From Pedobacter cryotolerans (GTDB taxonomy: Bacteria > Bacteroidota > Bacteroidia > Sphingobacteriales > Sphingobacteriaceae), in the NCBI RefSeq assembly GCF_005116475.1, contig NZ_SWBO01000004.1, positions 248,001-312,000 on the forward strand: a stretch of DNA of 64,000 nt, written 5' to 3'. A program made the translations under genes and the position numbers. Position 1 is the stretch's first letter; every line of letters begins with the position of its first letter. The notes under the pieces are model-generated. The model searched no databases, had not been told where the DNA came from, and saw only the letters and a program-made list of their open reading frames with translations. Below are positions 1 through 9,558 of this stretch, piece by piece.

Positions 1-1131
1 GTCGGAGATTAACTCATCCATGTCTATAAAAAATCTGCCAGAAACATTCAAGTGCCCTAAAAGGATTTTTCTAGATAAATCTGCAGTTATACCACCGCCA
101 AAAGTTACTGCACTTGCCAACTGGGGCCAGGTAGAAATTGTAGCCATCAATTCAATAGCAGAAGCTTTCATTCGCATTGATAAAGTTTCAATGCCAGTTA
201 CAGCAGTTATATATGGAATTTTCTCTTCCATAGTGCTAAGCGATTTGTATTTACTCATATCCAAATGCTCAACCATTCCGTGTAAAACTGGTCTATTTGG
301 CTCTAAATCAAACCGTTCAATATCAATAGTGCCTCTATCGCTACCTTCCATTAAAACAGGTATACCTAAAGATTTTGCTTTGTTACGGGCATTAATTTTA
401 ATATCAAAACTATCACATTCATCTATTAGTAAATCTAAGTTGCCGTTGCCAGTTAAAAATACAGCTAAATTTTCTTCGGTTATTCCATCTTCAAAACAAA
501 CCACATTTAAAAAAGGATCAATTTCTGCAATCTCTCTCGCAACAATTACTGTTTTTTTTATTTTTAAGTTGTAAACACCAGTTCTAATTCGGTTGATGTT
601 GCTTAAATCGAGTTCATCAAAATCCGCTATGCGTAATTCTCCAAATCCTCGCTCCATCGCCAATGTTAAAGAAACTGACTGACCAACAGATAAACCCATT
701 ACTCCAATCTTTTTCTTTGCTAAAATCTCTTGCTCTTTGTCGGTAATTTTATGCTTGTTACGGTTTGTTCTTACAATTGCAAATTCATGTTCATCTAGTA
801 AATGAACTAACTTTTGTGCCCATGGGTAATAAACCCAAACACCATATTCATCGCTAGGGGTTAAGCCAAATTTTTCTTCTACTTTCTTTTTAAATTCTGT
901 GGGAGGGGAAAATACGATGGTTGGATGCAAGCATTTAATTAATTCTTCAACTTGAGCATGTATGTAATCATACACCTGTAAATTCTGATGTTTATTAAGT
1001 AAGTTTTCTAATTCTTCTTTATCGCTTAAATTAGCTAATCTGTAAAATACTGGTTTATATAAGTTTTGAAGTTCTGATGTTTGAACTTTTAGTTGAGAGA
1101 GCGATAATTTAGAACCAATTTTGGCGTGCAT
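1..1131 (-). CDS. ThiF/MoeB/HesA-family adenylyltransferase, C-terminus cut by window edge
   Basis: Read on the minus strand from the ATG at 1131, an uninterrupted frame of 377 codons runs off the left edge, so the C-terminus is missing. An N-terminal region of about 135 residues precedes an E1-like Rossmann domain: GLSVGQS at residues 146-152 is the glycine-rich nucleotide loop, and the stretch around 169-181 (ADFD...LSNINR) matches the D-x-D...SNxNR signature of ThiF/MoeB/UBA1 enzymes. That family adenylates the C-terminus of a ubiquitin-like or sulfur-carrier protein. The long N-terminal extension suggests the larger stand-alone ThiF-like proteins rather than MoeB. Substrate unknown. It is divergent from the receiver gene at 1250. 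Confidence 0.8.
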   Translation of the reverse strand, partial: MHAKIGSKLSLSQLKVQTSELQNLYKPVFYRLANLSDKEELENLLNKHQNLQVYDYIHAQVEELIKCLHPTIVFSPPTEFKKKVEEKFGLTPSDEYGVWVYYPWAQKLVHLLDEHEFAIVRTNRNKHKITDKEQEILAKKKIGVMGLSVGQSVSLTLAMERGFGELRIADFDELDLSNINRIRTGVYNLKIKKTVIVAREIAEIDPFLNVVCFEDGITEENLAVFLTGNGNLDLLIDECDSFDIKINARNKAKSLGIPVLMEGSDRGTIDIERFDLEPNRPVLHGMVEHLDMSKYKSLSTMEEKIPYITAVTGIETLSMRMKASAIELMATISTWPQLASAVTFGGGITADLSRKILLGHLNVSGRFFIDMDELISD

Positions 1132-1172
1132 TTTAAGGGATGGATACGTTTGTTAAAAAATAAAAATACAAC

Positions 1173-1190
1173 TAGTTGTTAAAACAACTA
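1173..1190. promoter_or_regulatory. palindrome between divergent genes, possible operator
   Basis: TAGTTGTT and AACAACTA form perfect 8-bp arms with a 2-bp centre in the 118-bp space between the divergent ThiF-like and receiver genes. The position suits a shared operator; no regulator is identified. Confidence 0.3.
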
Positions 1191-1249
1191 AATTAGTGTT
1201 TTAAGATTAATAAATCTAAAGTATTTTTATCTTTTATTAAGCACACACA

Positions 1250-1705
1250 ATGAATACAAACATATTATACGTAGATGATGAGCCCCACAATTTAAGTGCA
1301 TTTGCGGCTACTTACAGAAGATTGTACAAAGTTTTTACCGCAGAATCTGCTGATGAGGGAAGGAAAATTTTAGATAAGGAAGATATACACATTGTAATTA
1401 CTGACCAAAGAATGCCAAAAACAACTGGGGTAGAATTTTTGGCTTCGATTTTAGAGGCTCATCCAGATCCGATTCGCATGATTTTAACAGGATATACTGA
1501 TATTGATGCTGTAATTGATGCCATAAATAAAGGTCAGGTTTATCGGTATATACAAAAACCTTGGATGGAAGAAGATTTAAGGATTAACATAGAAAAGGCC
1601 GTAGAGATATACAATTTACGTAAAGAAAATAAAGAACTTACCGAAAAATTAATTGTTGCAAACAGACAGTTAGAATTTATTGCAAGACAAAACTTGCTTT
1701 CATAA
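1250..1705 (+). CDS. stand-alone response-regulator receiver protein
   Basis: A 151-residue protein that is essentially one CheY-like receiver domain. The acidic pocket (D9, D10), phospho-acceptor D52 in ITDQRMP, switch residues T80 and Y100, and conserved K103 in IQKPW are all present. The last 30 residues are predicted to be a charged helix or coiled coil (ENKELTEKL), and there is no DNA-binding or enzymatic output domain. By family knowledge it would accept phosphate from a histidine kinase and act by protein contact. No kinase lies next to it, so the partner is unknown. The gene is monocistronic, with the next start 123 bp away. Confidence 0.85.
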   Translation: MNTNILYVDDEPHNLSAFAATYRRLYKVFTAESADEGRKILDKEDIHIVITDQRMPKTTGVEFLASILEAHPDPIRMILTGYTDIDAVIDAINKGQVYRYIQKPWMEEDLRINIEKAVEIYNLRKENKELTEKLIVANRQLEFIARQNLLS

Positions 1706-1828
1706 TTATTTAATTTTTTGTACTGCGCTAATTATGTGTGTTTATACACATTTTAATGTCAAATAATAGTTAGAATTTATATTTAAAATCTTATTATTGT
1801 ATTGACCAAATGTTGTATTAACTTCTTA

Positions 1829-4800
1829 ATGAAAAACTTACGTCTACTTATTTTACTTTTATCATTTGCAAGTTTTTTTTCAACTGTAAAAGCTCAAAAT
1901 ATTTCTAATGAGGGAATGGAGTTTTGGACTGTTTTTCCAAGTCATAGACCTAGTGGAGGTGTGCTGGCAGAAATGAATGTTAACGTAACCTCAAAATTTA
2001 ATACAGAAGTTACAGTATCATGTGGTGCAACTACGCAAACAAAAACTATTCCAGCAAATACAGTTGTTACTTTCTTAGTTAGCAGAGCTCAGTCTTATAT
2101 TGATGAATCAGAAAGTAATCAAAATTTAATAAATAGGGGTATTCATATCGTTGTTACTCCTGGAATGCCGAAAATTGTGGCATATAGTCATGTTTTTGCA
2201 GCTGCAAGAAGTGCAGCCACCTTAATTTTACCTGTTGAAGCCTTGGGACAGCAATATTACGCCATGAATTATACACAAGATAATCAAGGTCGTAATTTTT
2301 TAGCAGTTGTGGCAACAGAAGATAACACCGATTTAGTTTTACATAGAAATGGTACAACGTTAGCTATAAATGGTTTAAAAAAAGGTGATGTATATCAATA
2401 TATGATGCCTTCTGAAGATTTAACAGGAACATATATTGAAACTGCAGCAAATTCATCCTGTAAAAAATTCGCTGCATTTTCTGGGAGTTCGGGAATGAGA
2501 ATAGGAGGTAATACAGGTGGTGTTGACCCATTATTGCAACAACTTTACGCTATTAATAGTTGGGGTAAAACTTACGGAGTAGTTCCTTTTGTAAATAGAA
2601 GATATATTGTTAGGGTGCTTGCTCAGGAAGATAATACAACTATCAATTTTGATGGAGTATCTGCAGGAATGATAAACAAAGGACAATTTATTGAGAGAGT
2701 TTTAATAGAGCCAACAATTGTATCCTCAGATAAGTTGATTAGCGTTGCAGAATATTCTTACACACAAGAACACTCCTCGCCAACAGGCAATGGTTTGCCT
2801 AGTGGCGATCCAGAAATGGTTTTGCTAAACCCTGTAGAATTTAACATTAAGAATATCACATTATTTTCATCAGATAAATTTAGAATCTTAGAAAGATATT
2901 TAAATGTTTTTATGAAAACAGATAAAGCCTCTAGTTTTAAAATAAATGGTTTAGTTCCTAACAATGGAACGTGGCAAGTAATGCCATCAAATCCAGCATA
3001 TTCTTATATACAGATAGCAGTTTATGAAGAAAGTTTAACGCTTACTGCTGATGATGGCTTTAATGCGATTGCCTATGGTTTCGGCGATCATGAATCTTAT
3101 GCTTACTCTGCAGGTACAAATTTAGCATCATCGCAATTTCTTTTGGTAGTCAATAAATCAACCAATAATGAAAATGCAGCTGCTTGCGTTGGTCAGCAGT
3201 CAGATTTACGAATTACATTACCTTATGAACTAGAGAAAATAATTTGGCAATTTGTTGATGGTTCTCCAGATTATCCTGACCTTGATCCTAACCCTGTTAT
3301 AACAGGAACATCTACTAAACTTTATACCTATACAGCTCCTGTAAACAAGGTTTTTAGTGTTGTTGGTGCAACTCAAGTTACTGCTTTAGCTACATTGGTA
3401 GCTGGCGCTGGAAGTTGTTATACCAATGAAGTTGAGTTGATATTTAATTTTAATGTAGATCCTTTGGCAGTAGCTAAAATTGGGGCTCCAACAAATGGTT
3501 GTGCTGGAGATGAGGTAAAGTTTATGGATGAAAGCTCATCGATGGTAGTTGGTAAATCTATTACCTCTTGGAAATGGGATTTTGGAGATGGTAGCCCAAT
3601 TTCAACTGATAAGAACCCAGTTCACACTTTTTCAAATGCTGGAAATTATATTGTAAAACTTTCTGTAAGTGCAGAAAATGGATGTTTTTCTACTGTTGTA
3701 GAGCATAATATATTAATTAATCCTAAAGCTAATGTAGCATTTTTGCCAGCTGCGGTAACCTGTTTAGCTAGTGATATTTTATTTACAGACCAGTCTACTG
3801 TAGCTGTTGGCAATATCGTAAAATGGAATTGGGACTTTGGCGATCCGAGTTCTTCTGCAAACACAAGTGCTTTGCAAAACCCAACCCATATTTATAATGC
3901 TATTGGCAATTATAACATCACATTAACTGTAGAAACTAACAATGGTTGTGTGAGTAGTTTAACTAAAAGCATTACTATAAATGACTTGCCAAAAGTAGAA
4001 TTTACAGTGCCAGATGTTTGTTTGGCTGACGCAGAAGCAATTTTTGTTAATAAATCTACTGATTTTGATGGCTTAACGGAAACCGGGCTTACCTATTTAT
4101 GGAATTTTGGAGACCCTAGTTCATCTTCTAATACCTCTACAGAAAGAAATGGTAAACATAAGTATAATGCATCAGGAGATTACTTTGTAACACTTACTGT
4201 TACCAATGCAAACGGGTGTTCAGTAACCTCTTTAGCTACACCATTTATAGTTAATGGTTCTAATCCGAAGGCAAATTTTGAGGTGCTAAATCCAACCAAT
4301 TTGTGTAGTAATACAGATTTCATGTTAAAAAATACATCAACTGTTGATTTTGGTAACGTTACAAAAATACAATGGTTTTTAGATGGAGTTAAATATGGTA
4401 ATGATGATTTAGATCCAACTTTTAACAAAGAATATACATTTAATATCCCTCAATTTACAAGCCCATTAACCAAAGTAATTAAGGTTAAAATGGTGGCTTA
4501 TTCGGGTGGCACTTGTGAAAATGTGATGGAGAAAGACATTATTTTGTTGGCATCGCCTATTGTAGAATTTTATTCAGTAAATCCACTTTGTGAAAATAGT
4601 GGAACCATCCAATTTACAGCTAAAGAAACCGGGGGTTTACAAGGTGCTGGGGTATATACAGGTAAAGGAATATCGATTTCAGGATTGTTTAATCCGTTAA
4701 TTGCAGGTGTAGGCATACATACTATAACTTACACATTTACAGCACAAAATGGTTGCAAAGACCAGAAAAGTCAGTCAGTTGAGGTTTTTCCAACTCCTAC

Positions 4801-5296
4801 AGTAGATGCTGGTAGCGATTTTTTTATATTAGCAGGTGGAGAAAAGCAAATTTCGGCAACAGCATCTGGTATCGACTTAACTTATGAATGGACTCCTTCA
4901 ATAGGTTTAAGTAGAACAGATATTTTAAATCCAATTGCTAAACCTGAAGTTGATACTAAGTACACTTTAAAGGTTACATCTAGCCAAGGTTGTATTTCAT
5001 TTGATGATATTTTAGTGAAAGTTTTACAAGGAGTAGAAGCACCAAATACTTTTTCTCCAAACGGAGATGGTATTAATGATTTATGGAATATTAAATATTT
5101 AGATACTTATCCAAACTCAACGGTAGAGATTTTTGATAGAAATGGGCAGAAAGTTTACGCAAGTAGTAGGGGTTATGCTGTTCCGTTTGATGGAAACTTT
5201 AATAAAAAAGCTTTGCCTGTCGGAACTTATTACTACATTATCAATCCAAATAGTGGAAGAAAAAATATTACAGGAAATTTAACCATAATTAGATAG
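1829..5296 (+). CDS. secreted IgGFc-binding/PKD-repeat protein with gliding-motility-type C-terminal domain
   Basis: A 1155-residue surface or secreted protein. I chose ATG 1829 over an upstream TTG because it begins directly with a signal peptide (MKNLRLLILLLS...VKAQ). After it come an IgGFc-binding-type N-terminal domain (NEGMEFWTVFPSH), then PKD-like repeats, each with a WDFGD or WNFGD core (about residues 560-840), and a C-terminal domain beginning around APNTFSPNGDGINDLW. That C-terminus is the CHU_C / type B sorting domain that directs cargo through the type IX secretion system. The PorP/SprF-like gene starts one base after its stop, a pairing typical of type B cargo. Likely an adhesin or matrix protein; the ligand is unknown. 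Confidence 0.88.
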   Translation: MKNLRLLILLLSFASFFSTVKAQNISNEGMEFWTVFPSHRPSGGVLAEMNVNVTSKFNTEVTVSCGATTQTKTIPANTVVTFLVSRAQSYIDESESNQNLINRGIHIVVTPGMPKIVAYSHVFAAARSAATLILPVEALGQQYYAMNYTQDNQGRNFLAVVATEDNTDLVLHRNGTTLAINGLKKGDVYQYMMPSEDLTGTYIETAANSSCKKFAAFSGSSGMRIGGNTGGVDPLLQQLYAINSWGKTYGVVPFVNRRYIVRVLAQEDNTTINFDGVSAGMINKGQFIERVLIEPTIVSSDKLISVAEYSYTQEHSSPTGNGLPSGDPEMVLLNPVEFNIKNITLFSSDKFRILERYLNVFMKTDKASSFKINGLVPNNGTWQVMPSNPAYSYIQIAVYEESLTLTADDGFNAIAYGFGDHESYAYSAGTNLASSQFLLVVNKSTNNENAAACVGQQSDLRITLPYELEKIIWQFVDGSPDYPDLDPNPVITGTSTKLYTYTAPVNKVFSVVGATQVTALATLVAGAGSCYTNEVELIFNFNVDPLAVAKIGAPTNGCAGDEVKFMDESSSMVVGKSITSWKWDFGDGSPISTDKNPVHTFSNAGNYIVKLSVSAENGCFSTVVEHNILINPKANVAFLPAAVTCLASDILFTDQSTVAVGNIVKWNWDFGDPSSSANTSALQNPTHIYNAIGNYNITLTVETNNGCVSSLTKSITINDLPKVEFTVPDVCLADAEAIFVNKSTDFDGLTETGLTYLWNFGDPSSSSNTSTERNGKHKYNASGDYFVTLTVTNANGCSVTSLATPFIVNGSNPKANFEVLNPTNLCSNTDFMLKNTSTVDFGNVTKIQWFLDGVKYGNDDLDPTFNKEYTFNIPQFTSPLTKVIKVKMVAYSGGTCENVMEKDIILLASPIVEFYSVNPLCENSGTIQFTAKETGGLQGAGVYTGKGISISGLFNPLIAGVGIHTITYTFTAQNGCKDQKSQSVEVFPTPTVDAGSDFFILAGGEKQISATASGIDLTYEWTPSIGLSRTDILNPIAKPEVDTKYTLKVTSSQGCISFDDILVKVLQGVEAPNTFSPNGDGINDLWNIKYLDTYPNSTVEIFDRNGQKVYASSRGYAVPFDGNFNKKALPVGTYYYIINPNSGRKNITGNLTIIR

Positions 5297-5297
5297 T

Positions 5298-6311
5298 TTG
5301 AAAAGGATTTTATATATAGTTTGTTTATTGTCAGTTTGTTGTACTACAACTTACAGCCAACAAAAGCCGCAGTACACACAGTATATTTTTAATCAATATT
5401 TATTAAATCCTGCTTTAAGCGGAATAGAAAATTATACTGATTTTAAAGCTGGTTACAGAAAACAATGGTCTGGAATTAATAATTCTCCTCAAACAACATT
5501 TGCATCTGCACATTGGAGTTTAGGAGATGATTATTTATGGAAAAATCCATTATCTCAACCAGAAAAAGGTGATGATCCGATGAGCCAAAATTATATGCAA
5601 AATTACACTGCTTCGCCCGCTCATCATGGCATGGGTGCAACAGTTGTATTAGATGAAGCTGGTCCAATTTCAAGATTAGATGCAAATTTAACTTATGCTT
5701 ATCATTTACAATTAGCAGGTACATGGAATTTATCAGTTGGTGCAGCAGCAGGTATAACTAGAATTGGATTAGATGTTAATGCATTAACATTAGAAAATCC
5801 TAACGATCCGGCATTAAATAATACAATTACAAGTCAAGTTAAGCCAGATTTTAGCATGGGCGTTTGGCTATATGGAGCTCAATTTTTTGCTGGTGCTTCC
5901 GTTCAACAAATATTACCTCAAAAGCTCTCTTTTACCAGCGATCCTAACTATAATTTGGGTAAAGAAGTGCCACATTTTTTTGTTACAGCGGGCTACAAGT
6001 GGATGATTGATGATGAAATTGCTGCAATACCTTCTTTTATGCTAAAATATGTTAGTCCCACACCTGTTTCGGTAGATTTAAATTTAAAAGTGGCTTTTAA
6101 AGATAGAATTTGGGTAGGAGGTAGTTATAGGCACAACGATTCTTTCTCGGCAATGGCCGGATTAAATGTAAGCAGGTTAGTTAATCTAACTTATGCTTAT
6201 GATTTTACCACTTCGCAATTAAATCAAGTAAGTTCTGGTAGCCACGAAATTGTTTTGGGCTTACAACTCAATAATGTTTACAGAGTAATGAGTTCGATGA
6301 GAATGTGGTAA
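5298..6311 (+). CDS. PorP/SprF-family type IX secretion outer-membrane protein
   Basis: 337 residues with a signal peptide ending near TTTYSQ, followed by the family hallmark QKPQYTQYIFNQYLLNPALSG and an antiparallel beta-barrel pattern to the C-terminus. PorP/SprF proteins are outer-membrane partners needed for secretion or surface anchoring of a neighbouring type B cargo. The start is TTG, one base after the stop of the cargo gene, so translation is probably coupled. Its role as the dedicated partner of that cargo is inferred from position and family. Confidence 0.87.
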   Translation: MKRILYIVCLLSVCCTTTYSQQKPQYTQYIFNQYLLNPALSGIENYTDFKAGYRKQWSGINNSPQTTFASAHWSLGDDYLWKNPLSQPEKGDDPMSQNYMQNYTASPAHHGMGATVVLDEAGPISRLDANLTYAYHLQLAGTWNLSVGAAAGITRIGLDVNALTLENPNDPALNNTITSQVKPDFSMGVWLYGAQFFAGASVQQILPQKLSFTSDPNYNLGKEVPHFFVTAGYKWMIDDEIAAIPSFMLKYVSPTPVSVDLNLKVAFKDRIWVGGSYRHNDSFSAMAGLNVSRLVNLTYAYDFTTSQLNQVSSGSHEIVLGLQLNNVYRVMSSMRMW

Positions 6312-6408
6312 TTCAATTTTCAGTTGGCAGTTTTCAGTTAACGGTTTACAGTTATCAATTTTCAGTTATTTGATTTTCTAGTACTGTAAACCTTATATTG
6401 CAAACTGT

Positions 6409-7884
6409 TTACAGTTCTTTCCTTAATCTAGCAACCGGAATATTCATTTGCTCACGATATTTTGCAACTGTTCTTCGGGCTATATTATAACCTCTTTCTT
6501 TTAAAATATCCGTTAACTTCTCATCTGCTAAAGGTTTGCGTTTATCCTCGTTACCAATGCAGTCTTCTAAAATTTTCTTTACTTCTTTATTCGAAACTTC
6601 TTCGCCGTTTTCGGTTTGAATAGCCTCTGAGAAGAATGATTTAAGTAAAAACGTACCAAATTCTGTTTGAACATATTTAGAGTTTGCCACCCTTGAAACA
6701 GTTGAAATATCCATGCCAATTTTATCTGCAATGTCTTTTAAAATCATTGGGCGCATTTTACGCTCATCAGCAGTTAAAAAATACTCATATTGGTAATGCA
6801 TTATTGCGTTCATGGTTTTTAACAAAGTTTGTTGCCTTTGTTTGATAGCATCGATAAACCATTTCGCCGAATCTAATTTTTGCTTCACAAATTGAACGGC
6901 CTCTTTCATTTTTTTATCTTTTTGAGAAGCTTTATCGTAATGATCAAACATATCCATGTAAGAGCGACTAACCCTTAATTCTGGTGCGTTTTTAGAGTTT
7001 AATGTTAAAATTAAAATTCCGTCGTTGTTACTAATGTGAAAATCTGGAATAATTTGTAATTGTTTAGTAGTAACTTGATTAGAATCTCCTGGTTTTGGGT
7101 TAAGTCTTAAAATTTCAGCAACAACTTCTTTCAACTCATCGCCATTTAATCCAACAGACTTTTCTAATTTATCGTAATGCTTACGCGTAAATTCATCTAA
7201 ATGGTGTTCTACAATAGCAATTGCTTTTTTTATAATTGGGTTGTTGATATCTTTTCGTCTCAGTTGTAAGCTTAAACACTCTTGTAAATCTCTAGCTGCA
7301 ATACCTGGCGGATCAAAACCTTGTATCACTTTAAGCATTTCTAAAACATCTTCCTCCTCAACAATTACATTCTGAGAAAATGCCAAATCATCAATCATAG
7401 AGGTGATTGGCCTACGTAAATAGCCATCATCATCTAAACTGCCAATTATCTGTTTACCTACAATAAAATCGCTATCAGAAAGCGGTACAAGGTCTAGTTG
7501 TTCTTGTAAACTTTCAAAAAATGTGCTTTCTATTGCTATTGGAGTTTCTTTTTTATCTTCATCATCATCACTGTTATTATATGATGTGCTGTAATCATTG
7601 GTATTATCATCTTGTAGGTAATCTTCTACATTAAATTCATCTGCAATTGTATCTTCCTTTACATCAGGAGTTTCGTAATCTTCTCGCTCATTTAAGTCAT
7701 CATATTCATTAACAGGTTCTTCAGCTGTCATTAAACTTGGGTCTTCTAAAGCAGGATTATCCTCTAACTCCTCCTTAATACGCGTATCTAAAGCAACAGT
7801 TGGCACTTGCAACAATTTAATAAATTGAATTTGTTGTGGTGATAACTTTTGAAGTAATTTTTGCTGTAGGTTTTGTCTTAACAT
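6409..7884 (-). CDS. rpoN: RNA polymerase sigma-54 factor
   Basis: 491 residues. The N-terminal region I, rich in glutamine and leucine (LRQNLQQKLLQKLSPQQIQFIKLLQ), binds the activator. An acidic region II is unusually long (about residues 45-115, many D/E/N). The core-binding and helix-turn-helix regions follow, and the RpoN box ARRTVAKYR lies near the C-terminus. Length and order are normal for a complete sigma-54, which recruits polymerase to -24/-12 promoters and requires an AAA+ activator; none is encoded in the window. A TATTTTTG element on the minus strand at 7919-7912 could serve as its promoter. Confidence 0.95.
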   Translation of the reverse strand: MLRQNLQQKLLQKLSPQQIQFIKLLQVPTVALDTRIKEELEDNPALEDPSLMTAEEPVNEYDDLNEREDYETPDVKEDTIADEFNVEDYLQDDNTNDYSTSYNNSDDDEDKKETPIAIESTFFESLQEQLDLVPLSDSDFIVGKQIIGSLDDDGYLRRPITSMIDDLAFSQNVIVEEEDVLEMLKVIQGFDPPGIAARDLQECLSLQLRRKDINNPIIKKAIAIVEHHLDEFTRKHYDKLEKSVGLNGDELKEVVAEILRLNPKPGDSNQVTTKQLQIIPDFHISNNDGILILTLNSKNAPELRVSRSYMDMFDHYDKASQKDKKMKEAVQFVKQKLDSAKWFIDAIKQRQQTLLKTMNAIMHYQYEYFLTADERKMRPMILKDIADKIGMDISTVSRVANSKYVQTEFGTFLLKSFFSEAIQTENGEEVSNKEVKKILEDCIGNEDKRKPLADEKLTDILKERGYNIARRTVAKYREQMNIPVARLRKEL

Positions 7885-8065
7885 ATATTAAAAGAAGATG
7901 ATATTAGTCGCCAAAAATAAGCATTTGCTTTACAATTAATGAATTTAAAATGTGCTTATCTAATTAAATGTGTTTAATTTTGTTCAATATTTATTGCAGT
8001 AATTGTAAAGTTTATTACTTTTAACTAATAAACGAACAAATTAATTAATAATTAAAAAATTTATT

Positions 8066-8452
8066 ATGGGAATAGTTAAGGAATTTAAAGAATTTGCTGT
8101 TAAGGGTAATGTACTTGATTTAGCAGTGGGTGTAATTATTGGTGCTGCATTTGGTAAAATTGTAAGCTCATTGGTAGAAGATATTATTACACCAGCAGTT
8201 TTGGGACCTGCTTTAAAAGCCGCTGGTTTACAAAACCTAAGTGAGTTAACAATTGCGGGTACAGCAATTAAATATGGAAACTTTCTTTCTCAAGTAATTT
8301 CGTTTATAATTGTTGCGTTTGTTTTGTTCTTAGTAATTAAGGGTGCAAATAATTTAAAAAAGAAAGAAGTTGCTGCTCCATCTGTGCCAACACCACCAAC
8401 TAAAGAAGAAATTTTGTTAACAGAAATAAGAGATTTATTAAAAACTAAATAA
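8066..8452 (+). CDS. mscL: large-conductance mechanosensitive channel
   Basis: 128 residues, the normal MscL length. It starts with the amphipathic N-terminal helix (MGIVKEFKEFAVKGN), then TM1 with the pore motif LDLAVGVIIGAAFGKIVSSL, a short periplasmic loop, TM2 (about residues 72-92, FIIVAFVLFLVIKG), and a C-terminal helix with a conserved-type TEIRDLL end. It forms an inner-membrane pentamer that opens under osmotic downshock. Monocistronic, followed by a strong terminator. Confidence 0.96.
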   Translation: MGIVKEFKEFAVKGNVLDLAVGVIIGAAFGKIVSSLVEDIITPAVLGPALKAAGLQNLSELTIAGTAIKYGNFLSQVISFIIVAFVLFLVIKGANNLKKKEVAAPSVPTPPTKEEILLTEIRDLLKTK

Positions 8453-8470
8453 ATCAATTCCGCAAACAAA

Positions 8471-8505
8471 AAACTCTGATTGATTAAATTGATCAGAGTT
8501 TTTTT
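8471..8505 (+). terminator. Rho-independent terminator after mscL
   Basis: AAACTCTGAT pairs with ATCAGAGTTT across an 11-nt loop and is followed directly by a T run. It ends the mscL transcript and lies 11 bp from the stop codon of the convergent ChaN-like gene. Confidence 0.85.
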
Positions 8506-8516
8506 GTGATTTCGAA

Positions 8517-9389
8517 CTAAAATGTTCTTTTAACAGCAGGATCTGTGACAATGATATAATCACCCAATGCTTTATATTTTTCCCAATTGGGATTAGAAAA
8601 ATCTTCTGCAGAAAATGATGAGATGTTTAATATCCTTAATTTTGGTGCATAGTTTCTAAGTTTAGCAAGTGTGCCTAACTTCTCATCGCTATGAAAGCGG
8701 CCATTTACTTGAAAAATCTTTACGTTTTTATTTGCTTTAGCGAATTTTGCAATAGACCAGGCCATTGTTGCATCCCAAAAATTTTGGGTTTGATAAACTT
8801 TCATTCCACCCATGCTATGTCCGCCCAAAGTTTCTACAAATTTATCATAATATCTACCTGTTGCCGTATCAATTGGTAATGGAGGAATAAACTGTTTAGA
8901 TTCTTTCAGAAAAGTGTTTAAAATATCAATCCCGTTTCTTGTAACTGCATTACTATATCTTGCAGCTGCATTTCCACCAATAACTGCAAGTTTGTTTGTT
9001 TTCGCCTCCTCAATCATTGGTTTGTAGTCTTTATAGTTATTCCAAGCCCTAGCTTCTTTTATAAAGTTTTTTTCGCTGATGTTTCCACTCAAATATTCAT
9101 TAATAATAGGTTGCACATCAGTATGAAACATTTCTAATGTTAATGCTGCTTTGCCATGATATGCTGTAGCCAATTTTTTAAAGATCAGGGCTTCTAAATA
9201 ATGACCAATCGAATCGTTATGTTCTTCGCCAAAAAACAGCACATCAGCATTGCTCATGTCTGTAATGATGTCATCAACAGCAATAGTTTTTTGTTTTTTA
9301 ATATCATAAATTTTATAGTGCTTGGTTATATCTTGGGCATATGATAATACCGGTAACAATAGCATTAAGGCAAAAAGTAGTTTTTTCAT
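8517..9389 (-). CDS. ChaN-like haem-binding-uptake (Tiki-fold) protein, secreted
   Basis: 290 residues with a signal peptide (MKKLLFALMLLLPVLSYAQ). The mature part carries the ChaN/Tiki-fold features: FFGEEHND at about residues 52-59, LTLEMF near 104, and a late RFHSDEKLGT. ChaN of Campylobacter is a lipoprotein that binds two haems and is linked to iron uptake, but here there is no lipobox cysteine at the cleavage site, so this version is probably soluble in the periplasm. Convergent with mscL. Function beyond the fold is uncertain. Confidence 0.75.
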   Translation of the reverse strand: MKKLLFALMLLLPVLSYAQDITKHYKIYDIKKQKTIAVDDIITDMSNADVLFFGEEHNDSIGHYLEALIFKKLATAYHGKAALTLEMFHTDVQPIINEYLSGNISEKNFIKEARAWNNYKDYKPMIEEAKTNKLAVIGGNAAARYSNAVTRNGIDILNTFLKESKQFIPPLPIDTATGRYYDKFVETLGGHSMGGMKVYQTQNFWDATMAWSIAKFAKANKNVKIFQVNGRFHSDEKLGTLAKLRNYAPKLRILNISSFSAEDFSNPNWEKYKALGDYIIVTDPAVKRTF

Positions 9390-9529
9390 TTATAATTATT
9401 AATTTGGTTAAATAGATAGATCTTAATAAAAATCAAATTAACAAATAATTTTACCGATTAATAAAGGTTATTTACCGACAAATTTGAGCAGAACAGCAGT
9501 TTTGCATTTTTATTATAAAATGTAGGCTA

Positions 9530-9537
9530 TACATTTG
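9530..9537 (+). promoter_or_regulatory. TAnnTTTG -7 element of the LiaF-like operon
   Basis: TACATTTG matches the Bacteroidota -7 consensus. It overlaps the TTG at 9535, which argues against that upstream start and for ATG 9559, leaving a leader of about 15-20 nt. Confidence 0.5.
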
Positions 9538-9558
9538 GTCATATTATTACTAAGTATC

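Noticed and set aside
20..574. Long plus-strand open frame at the left edge
   Set aside because: It is antisense to the ThiF-like gene, which shows clear family motifs.
1802..1828. Upstream TTG start for the PKD protein
   Set aside because: It would bury the signal peptide; ATG 1829 starts it directly.
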